Translations under genes and position numbers: made by a program | From: Sphingomonadaceae bacterium | GTDB lineage: Bacteria > Pseudomonadota > Alphaproteobacteria > Sphingomonadales > Sphingomonadaceae | Reading direction: 5' to 3' | Length of the DNA: 64,000 bases | Assembly (NCBI GenBank): GCA_947453945.1 | Contig: CANGJB010000001.1 | Span: 62,001-126,000, forward strand | Notes under the pieces: generated by a model | Databases searched by the model: none | Told to the model about the DNA's origin: nothing | The model's input: only the letters and a program-made list of their open reading frames with translations | Shown: in pieces, positions 59,049 through 64,000 of the stretch | Layout: the number at the start of each line of letters is the position of its first letter | How positions within the stretch are numbered: position 1 is the first letter of the stretch

Positions 59049-60392
59049 ATGACCACGCAAGCTGAACTCGCCCGCGCCCGCGCCACTTCGCTGGCCGATA
59101 TCTCCCCGCTGGCCGATCCGCCGCTGGGCAATGCGCCGATCACGCCGGATCGCTATTTCTCCAAGGAATGGGCCGACCGCGAGTGGGAGAAGCTCTGGAC
59201 GCGGACCTGGCAGATCGCGGGCACGCAGGCGCAGGTCCCCAATGCGGGCGACTGGCTGACCGCCGATTTTGGGCCGGAAACGATCGTCTGCGTGCGCGGC
59301 GATGATGGGCAGGTGCGCGCGTTCTACAACGTGTGCCAGCACCGCGCGATGCCGGTGGTGACGGGGGAGCAGGGCCATTCCAAGCGGCTCGTGTGCCCCT
59401 ATCACGGCTGGTCCTATGATCTCGCCGGAAAGCTCAAGGTCGTGCCGGACGAGGCGGATTTCGTGCAAGGCTCGCCCTGCGGCAAGCTCAACCTCGTCGA
59501 GGTGAAGTGCGAAGTCTGGGCCGGGTTCGTGTGGATCAACATGGACAAGGATGCAGCGCCCTTGCGCCAGTTCATGGGGCCGATTGCCGATCAGATCGAT
59601 ACGTATCCGATGGACGCGATGGTGCGCACGCACTGGGTGACGATCGAGGGCAACTTCAACTGGAAGCTGGTGCAGGACAACTTCAACGAGAGCTATCACG
59701 TGCCCTTCGTCCACCCACAGACGAAGTTCGTGATGGAATACGGCTATTGCCACTGCCAGTTCGATCTCTATCCCGAAGGCCATGCGCGCATGTTCATGCC
59801 GGGCGCGGGGCCGACCAAGCAGCTGCGCGGCGGTGAGGCAGAGACGCTGGAAATGCTGCGCGAGGAGCTGGAGTTCTGGGATCTCGATCCCGAGCAGTTC
59901 CGCGGCGGCAAGACGGGCGAGATCCGCAAGGCGCTGCAACAGGCCAAGCGCACGAAGGGAGCGGAGAAGGGCTTCGACTTCTCAACCTATCACGACGACC
60001 AGCTGACCGATCACTGGCACTACACGATCTTCCCGAACCTCTCGTTCAGCCTGAAGCCCGATGGCAACATCTGGCTGCGCGCGCGGCCGCACGAGACCGA
60101 TCCGGAGAAGTGTTACTTCGACATGTGGTACATGACGCTCTTCCCCGCCGGCACGACGCGCTACTACTCGCAGTCAATGTCCGAATGGGTCGACGTTTCC
60201 GTCCCCGCGCCGCACGTGCAGGGCAAGTGGGGCGACGTTTCCGCCGGGCCCGGCATCGATCAGGATGTTTCGGTGTGGGAAGCGCAGCAGCGCGGCCTGC
60301 ATTCACGCGGGTACAAGCGCGACTATCTGGCGTGGCAGGAGCGCCGTGTGCGCTACTTCCATCAGAATCTTGAAAAGTGGATGGCGGATTGA
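59049..60392 (+). CDS. Rieske non-haem iron oxygenase, alpha subunit (RHO5)
   Basis: 447 residues. C96-x-H98 and C116-x2-H119 (VCQHRA...CPYHGW). NWKLVQDNFNESYHVPFVH places H217 and H222 with E214; third ligand Asp in GIDQDVSVWE. The long middle section (EAETLEMLREELEFWDLDPE...GKTGEIRKALQQAK) is an alpha-helical insertion absent from RHO1 and RHO4. The C-terminus YLAWQERRVRYFHQNLEKWM is family-typical. Last gene of the TBDR2 operon, so its action is probably linked to that of RHO4. Confidence 0.92.
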   Translation: MTTQAELARARATSLADISPLADPPLGNAPITPDRYFSKEWADREWEKLWTRTWQIAGTQAQVPNAGDWLTADFGPETIVCVRGDDGQVRAFYNVCQHRAMPVVTGEQGHSKRLVCPYHGWSYDLAGKLKVVPDEADFVQGSPCGKLNLVEVKCEVWAGFVWINMDKDAAPLRQFMGPIADQIDTYPMDAMVRTHWVTIEGNFNWKLVQDNFNESYHVPFVHPQTKFVMEYGYCHCQFDLYPEGHARMFMPGAGPTKQLRGGEAETLEMLREELEFWDLDPEQFRGGKTGEIRKALQQAKRTKGAEKGFDFSTYHDDQLTDHWHYTIFPNLSFSLKPDGNIWLRARPHETDPEKCYFDMWYMTLFPAGTTRYYSQSMSEWVDVSVPAPHVQGKWGDVSAGPGIDQDVSVWEAQQRGLHSRGYKRDYLAWQERRVRYFHQNLEKWMAD

Positions 60393-60416
60393 TTCCGGCA
60401 GGTCGCCTGAGCTGGC

Positions 60417-61427
60417 TCAGGCGACCTTGACCAGCACCTTGCCGATGGCGCCGCCGCCCAGCATCCGGGCATAGGCGGCGAGCGTGTTTTCAAGCCCCGG
60501 CGTCTCATCGAACCGGGAAACGAGGCGGCCTTCATCGTGCCATGCGCGCAGCGGGGGAATGAATTCCTCGGCGCGGTGGAAGTGGTCGGGCACGAAGAAG
60601 CCTTCGATGCGAAGGCGCTTCATCAGCACCTGATCATAGCGCGCCGGGCCGGGCAGCGGCCCATCCGCATCATAGGCGGCAACAAGGCCGCAGACCGCAA
60701 CGCAGCCGAACAGCGCCATGTTGGGCAGAACGGCATCAAGGATCGGCCCGCCGACATTGTCGAAATAGGCATTGAGCCCGCCGGGCACTTCAGCGGCGAG
60801 GCGCGCGGCGACGTCGTCGGCCTTGTAGTCGATGGCGATGTCCGCGCCCAATTCCTTGATGAGGTAGGCGCATTTGGCAGCCCCGCCGGCAATGCCGACG
60901 ACATGCGCGCCAAGATTGCGCGCAACTTGCACTGCAAGGCTGCCGGTGGCGCCTGCTGCGGCGGAGACTGCGATCCACTGGCCTGGCTGGATGCGCGCGG
61001 TATCGCGCACGCCGAGCAGCGCGGTCCACCCGTTCATGCCAAGCGCACCGAAATGCTCCCGTAGATCGGGAAGGCTCTCGTCGAGCGCCATCAGCCCGGC
61101 TTCGGCGGGCGTGACAACCGAATAGTCAGCCCACTGCCCGAAGCCGCGCACCAGCGTGCCTTCCGCAAAGGCGGGATCGCGGCTTTCGGCAATGCGGCCG
61201 ATGACGAGGCCAGACATCTTGGTGCGGAGCGGCAACGGCGGCTGGTAGCCATCGGTGCGCGGGCTCATCCACATGCGCGTGCCCGCATCCATCGAAAGCC
61301 ACTGCGCGGCGATGCGCACCTGGCCTTCGCGCAGCGGCTGAAGGCCTTCTTCGCGGAAGGAGAGCGCGCTGGCGAAGTCATCGCCCTTGGGGTGGGCATC
61401 GAGCTGCCAGAAGCGGTTGGTGGTCAT
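60417..61427 (-). CDS. MDR-family NADPH-dependent reductase (zinc-free)
   Basis: 336 residues. VSAAAGATGSLAVQVARNLG, VGIAGGAAKCAYLIKE, IAIDYKADD, AYFDNVGGPILDAVL and a C-terminus GGGAIGKVLVKVA. Over long blocks it matches the protein at 24411 (LSMDAGTRMWM, FGQWADYSVV, YDQVLMKRLRIEGFFVPD), so the two are recent paralogues. Likely an ene-reductase on a cyclic enone. It is the last gene of the minus-strand VOC/E2/E1 group by position (12-bp gap), convergent with RHO5. Confidence 0.88.
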   Translation of the reverse strand: MTTNRFWQLDAHPKGDDFASALSFREEGLQPLREGQVRIAAQWLSMDAGTRMWMSPRTDGYQPPLPLRTKMSGLVIGRIAESRDPAFAEGTLVRGFGQWADYSVVTPAEAGLMALDESLPDLREHFGALGMNGWTALLGVRDTARIQPGQWIAVSAAAGATGSLAVQVARNLGAHVVGIAGGAAKCAYLIKELGADIAIDYKADDVAARLAAEVPGGLNAYFDNVGGPILDAVLPNMALFGCVAVCGLVAAYDADGPLPGPARYDQVLMKRLRIEGFFVPDHFHRAEEFIPPLRAWHDEGRLVSRFDETPGLENTLAAYARMLGGGAIGKVLVKVA

Positions 61428-61439
61428 TTCAAGCAGCTT

Positions 61440-61973
61440 TCAGCGCAGGCGGATGGTGGTGATGAGATCGCGCGGTGGCGCGCCTTCTTTTGCGGCATCG
61501 GCGATCATCGCATAGAAGCCGGTGAGGCTGGGGCGGGGGCTGTAGAGTTCCGTCATGTGGCCCAGCGTGGCGGTGGTATCGGCAAAGGCGAAGACGAAGC
61601 CGTCCGCCATTTCCGCGCGCATCGCGCATGGTGCGCCCTGTGCCGCAAAGTCCGCCAGCGCCGCGTCCACATCATCGACGAACACCGCGACATGGTGGAG
61701 CCCATAGCGGCCTGACCCTTCGGGGTACATGTCGTGGAACGGGGAGGGGCCCGCGTTATTCTGCTGGACGAACTCGATCATCACCTCGCCCCATTGGCCA
61801 TAGGCCGAGGAGTGATCGAGCACGCGCTCCACGCCGCGATGGACTGAACGCGCGACCGGGATGTTGTCCGCCACAAAGAACGGACCCGAGCCAAAGGCCG
61901 CGTGATGCGCAGCCGCCGCCGCGCGCACGTCAGCGCAGAAATAGGCAACCTGCCGGATAGGCAGGCTGCCCAT
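61440..61973 (-). CDS. VOC-family protein (glyoxalase/methylmalonyl-CoA-epimerase-like)
   Basis: 177 residues with two VOC modules. First module IRQVAYFCADVRAAAAAHHA lacks the His ligand (Gln instead); VMIEFVQQN gives a candidate Glu, GLHHVAVFVDDVDAAL a His and HMTELYSPR a Glu. That three-ligand set would suffice for a divalent metal in an epimerase or isomerase. No extradiol-dioxygenase His-His-Glu set is visible. Its start overlaps the E2 stop (TGATG). Confidence 0.8.
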   Translation of the reverse strand: MGSLPIRQVAYFCADVRAAAAAHHAAFGSGPFFVADNIPVARSVHRGVERVLDHSSAYGQWGEVMIEFVQQNNAGPSPFHDMYPEGSGRYGLHHVAVFVDDVDAALADFAAQGAPCAMRAEMADGFVFAFADTTATLGHMTELYSPRPSLTGFYAMIADAAKEGAPPRDLITTIRLR

Positions 61974-63421
61974 CAGGCGAACAGCGATTCCGGCGTCTCG
62001 ATCAGCGCCTTCAGCGTCTGCAGAAAGGCCGCACCCGCTGCGCCGTCAATCGCGCGGTGATCGACCGAGAGCGAGAGTTTGATCTGGCCCTCGAACGCGA
62101 TGTCACCGTCTGCCGTTTCCACAGCGACCCGGTTCACCCCGCCAACCGCAAGGATCGCGCCCTGCGGCGGATTGATGATCGCGTCGAATTCCTCGATCCC
62201 CATCATGCCGAGGTTGGAGATGGAGAACGTACCGCCGTCCATGTCCTCGAAGCTCAGGCGCCCGGCCTGCGCCTTGTCGATCAGCGCGCGGGTGGTAGCC
62301 GCGATCTGCGCGATGTGCATCCGGTCTGCCTGCCGCACGATCGGTGTGACGAGGCCCTTGGGGCTCGCGACCGCAATCGCCACGTCGGCATGGGGGAAGC
62401 TGTGCACCGCGTCGGCCGCAACCTGAACGTTGACATCCGGGTGGCGGGCCAGCGCCATGGCGACGGCTTTCACCAGATAGTCATTGATCGACGCCTTGGT
62501 GCCCATCACCACGTTCGCCGTCTTGCGCAGCGCGATGAGTTCATCGACGCGGGCCGAGACGCGCAAGTAGAAGTGCGGGATAGTCTGCTTCGCCTCGGTC
62601 AGACGGCGGGCGACGACCTTGCGCACCTTGTCGAACGGCTGGACGACAGGCGTGTTCGCCACGGCGACGAACGGCGCGCCGAACACCGGTGCAGGCGCGG
62701 CTTCGGGCACGGCAGGCTTCACTGCGCCAAGCACGTCCGCCTTCGAAATACGGCCACGCGGGCCGGTGCCCTTGAGGGTGGAAAGGTCGATGCCATACTG
62801 GGCAGCAAGGCGCGCAGCGAGCGGCGAGGCATAGACCGCGCGGGTTTCTGCCGGCAGGTCGGCTGGGCCCTTGGCCTCCAGCGCGTGTTCGGGGCGCATT
62901 GCCTGAACCACGTCCTGATAGGTGATGCGGCCACCCCGGCCTGAACCCGCGATGGGCTCGATATCGACGCCGTTGGCTTCGGCAAGCTTGAGCGCTTCGG
63001 GGCTGATTGGGCGGTTGGTAACGATCTTCTTGGGCTCTGCCGGAGCGGGGGCCGGAGCCGGTTCCGGCGCGGCCGCGGTGGGCGGCGCATCGGCACTGAT
63101 GGCCTTGGCCGCAACGCCGGTTTCAGCCGGTTTGAACGCGCCGATGAAGGCGTCAACCTCGGCATCGGTAGCAGCCGCATCGGTGAAGACGCCGAGCAGC
63201 GCACCGACCGGGTGCGGCTGATCGCTTGCGGGAACGAGCACGCGCTTCAGCACGGCATCGTATTCCGCTTCGACTTCGTTGGTGATCTTGTCGGTCTCGA
63301 TCAGACACAGCACCTGGCCGCGCGTGAAGGCCTGGCCTTCTTTGACCATCCACTCGGCAATGGTGCCCTCGGTCATTTCGATGCCCCACTTGGGCATGCA
63401 GAAGGGGCGAATATCAGCCAT
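61973..63421 (-). CDS. Dihydrolipoamide acyltransferase (E2) of a 2-oxoacid dehydrogenase complex
   Basis: 482 residues. Lipoyl domain with K45 in IETDKITNEVEAEY; a Pro/Ala-rich linker; peripheral subunit-binding domains at about 137-175 (ISPEALKLAEANGVDIEPIA) and again at about 198-235 (ASPLAARLAAQYGIDLSTLK with GTGPRGRI); catalytic acyltransferase domain with SVDHRAIDGAAGAAFLQTL near the C-terminus. Two E3-binding domains in one E2 are uncommon. Acts in the cytoplasmic E1-E2-E3 complex, transferring an acyl group to CoA. Acetoin- or branched-chain-type specificity is possible. Confidence 0.9.
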   Translation of the reverse strand: MADIRPFCMPKWGIEMTEGTIAEWMVKEGQAFTRGQVLCLIETDKITNEVEAEYDAVLKRVLVPASDQPHPVGALLGVFTDAAATDAEVDAFIGAFKPAETGVAAKAISADAPPTAAAPEPAPAPAPAEPKKIVTNRPISPEALKLAEANGVDIEPIAGSGRGGRITYQDVVQAMRPEHALEAKGPADLPAETRAVYASPLAARLAAQYGIDLSTLKGTGPRGRISKADVLGAVKPAVPEAAPAPVFGAPFVAVANTPVVQPFDKVRKVVARRLTEAKQTIPHFYLRVSARVDELIALRKTANVVMGTKASINDYLVKAVAMALARHPDVNVQVAADAVHSFPHADVAIAVASPKGLVTPIVRQADRMHIAQIAATTRALIDKAQAGRLSFEDMDGGTFSISNLGMMGIEEFDAIINPPQGAILAVGGVNRVAVETADGDIAFEGQIKLSLSVDHRAIDGAAGAAFLQTLKALIETPESLFA

Positions 63422-63432
63422 GACGGCGTTCC

Positions 63433-63999
63433 TTAGCGGTAGGAGAGGACCTTGCGCACCGCCGCTTCGATCTTGGGGATCGAGGGCAGATACGCGGTTT
63501 CCAGCTCGCGCGCGAACGGGACAGGGGTGTGCGGCGGGGTGACGCTGAGCGGCGGGGCCTTGAGGCTGGCGAAAGCCTTCTCGGCAACCATCGCGCAGAT
63601 ATCGCCAGCAAGGCTGCAGCGCGGATTGGTCTCGTCCACCACCACGAGGCGGCCCGTCACTTCGACCGAATCTAGGATCGCTTCCTCATCCAGCGGGCTG
63701 GTGGTGCGCAGATCGATCACGTCGCAGCCGATGCCTTCGGCGGCCAGCTTGTCTGCCACCGCTTCGCAGAAGCCGAGCAGCAGGCCGGTCGAGACGATGG
63801 TCACGTCATTGCCCGCGCGGGTGAGGCGTGCGTGGCCGAACGGGATCATGAAATCCTTGTCGTCCGGCACTTCGCCCTTCACGCCGTAGAGCGCCTTGTG
63901 CTCGAGGAAGATCACAGGGTCATCATCGCGGATGGCGGTGCGCAGCAGGCCCTTCACGTCAGCCGGAGTGCTGGGCATCACGACCTTGAGGCCGGGCAT
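63433..63999 (-). CDS. 2-oxoacid dehydrogenase E1 beta subunit (partial, cut by window edge)
   Basis: 188 residues of the C-terminal half are visible, starting within MPGLKVVMPSTPADVKGLL and FLEHKALYGVKGEVP of the pyrimidine/C-terminal domain junction, and ending PKIEAAVRKVLSYR. The block DVIDLRTTSPLDEEAILDSV and VVDETNPRCSLAGDICAMVA is typical of TPP-dependent E1 beta chains. The gene extends beyond position 64000. Together with the adjacent E2 it forms a pyruvate/acetoin/branched-chain dehydrogenase complex; the E1 alpha gene is expected just outside. Confidence 0.88.
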   Translation of the reverse strand: MPGLKVVMPSTPADVKGLLRTAIRDDDPVIFLEHKALYGVKGEVPDDKDFMIPFGHARLTRAGNDVTIVSTGLLLGFCEAVADKLAAEGIGCDVIDLRTTSPLDEEAILDSVEVTGRLVVVDETNPRCSLAGDICAMVAEKAFASLKAPPLSVTPPHTPVPFARELETAYLPSIPKIEAAVRKVLSYR

Positions 64000-64000
64000 G

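Noticed and set aside
1-64000. CRISPR array
   Set aside because: No set of regularly spaced identical repeats was found; the REP-like units occur as inverted pairs and the 14-bp array is contiguous without spacers.

Overview
The window reads as a chromosomal segment of a high-GC alphaproteobacterium of the sphingomonad type (Novosphingobium/Sphingobium-like). The reasons are the dense, often 4-bp overlapping (ATGA) gene packing, the paralogous TonB-dependent receptors and Rieske oxygenases, and the housekeeping landmarks der (EngA) and a tRNA-Val. The assignment rests on gene content; no database search was made.

Layout. 1-1.9 kb: decayed material (TolC-like fragment, a response regulator and a 5'-truncated receiver) abutting the 3' end of tRNA-Val(CAC). 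2-9.4 kb: DUF3297 gene, then a LysR regulator divergent from a complete valine/isobutyryl-CoA operon (mmsA, RidA-like, acyl-CoA dehydrogenase, VOC, 3-hydroxyisobutyryl-CoA hydrolase, enoyl-CoA hydratase, mmsB). 9.5-13.3 kb: CHAP amidase, der, DUF983, DUF4345, HD-like protein. 13.4-21.5 kb: minus-strand CoA-ester operon (thioesterase, serine hydrolase, 3-hydroxyacyl-CoA dehydrogenase, acyl-CoA ligase, thiolase) divergent from a second acyl-CoA ligase.

21.5-61.4 kb is a catabolic island. It carries five intact Rieske oxygenase alpha subunits (and remnants of two more), seven intact SDRs, three MDR reductases, two NmrA-like proteins, four intact SnoaL/NTF2-like proteins plus one decayed copy, a 3-ketosteroid-delta1-dehydrogenase-like flavoprotein, a DUF35 plus Ltp-type thiolase pair, an MFS transporter, two TonB receptors and a molybdopterin oxidoreductase. 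No Rieske ferredoxin, ferredoxin reductase or classical beta subunit is present. Together the genes suggest uptake across the outer membrane, repeated Rieske oxygenation, alcohol and enone redox steps, dehydration or isomerisation, and CoA-dependent chain shortening of a polycyclic or alicyclic (possibly steroid- or terpenoid-like) substrate. The substrate itself is not identifiable from sequence.

Inside the island, at 48.2-51.2 kb, sits a different cassette: a left-handed beta-helix acyltransferase, an acyl carrier protein, a compact adenylating ligase and an SDR. It has an AT-richer left end, a long palindrome upstream and a wrecked IS3 transposase downstream. From 51.2 to 52.6 kb the DNA is a graveyard of an IS3 remnant, a SnoaL remnant and two Rieske oxygenase C-termini facing away from each other. 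The right edge (61.4-64 kb) holds VOC, E2 and E1-beta genes of a 2-oxoacid dehydrogenase complex; the last is cut by the window end.
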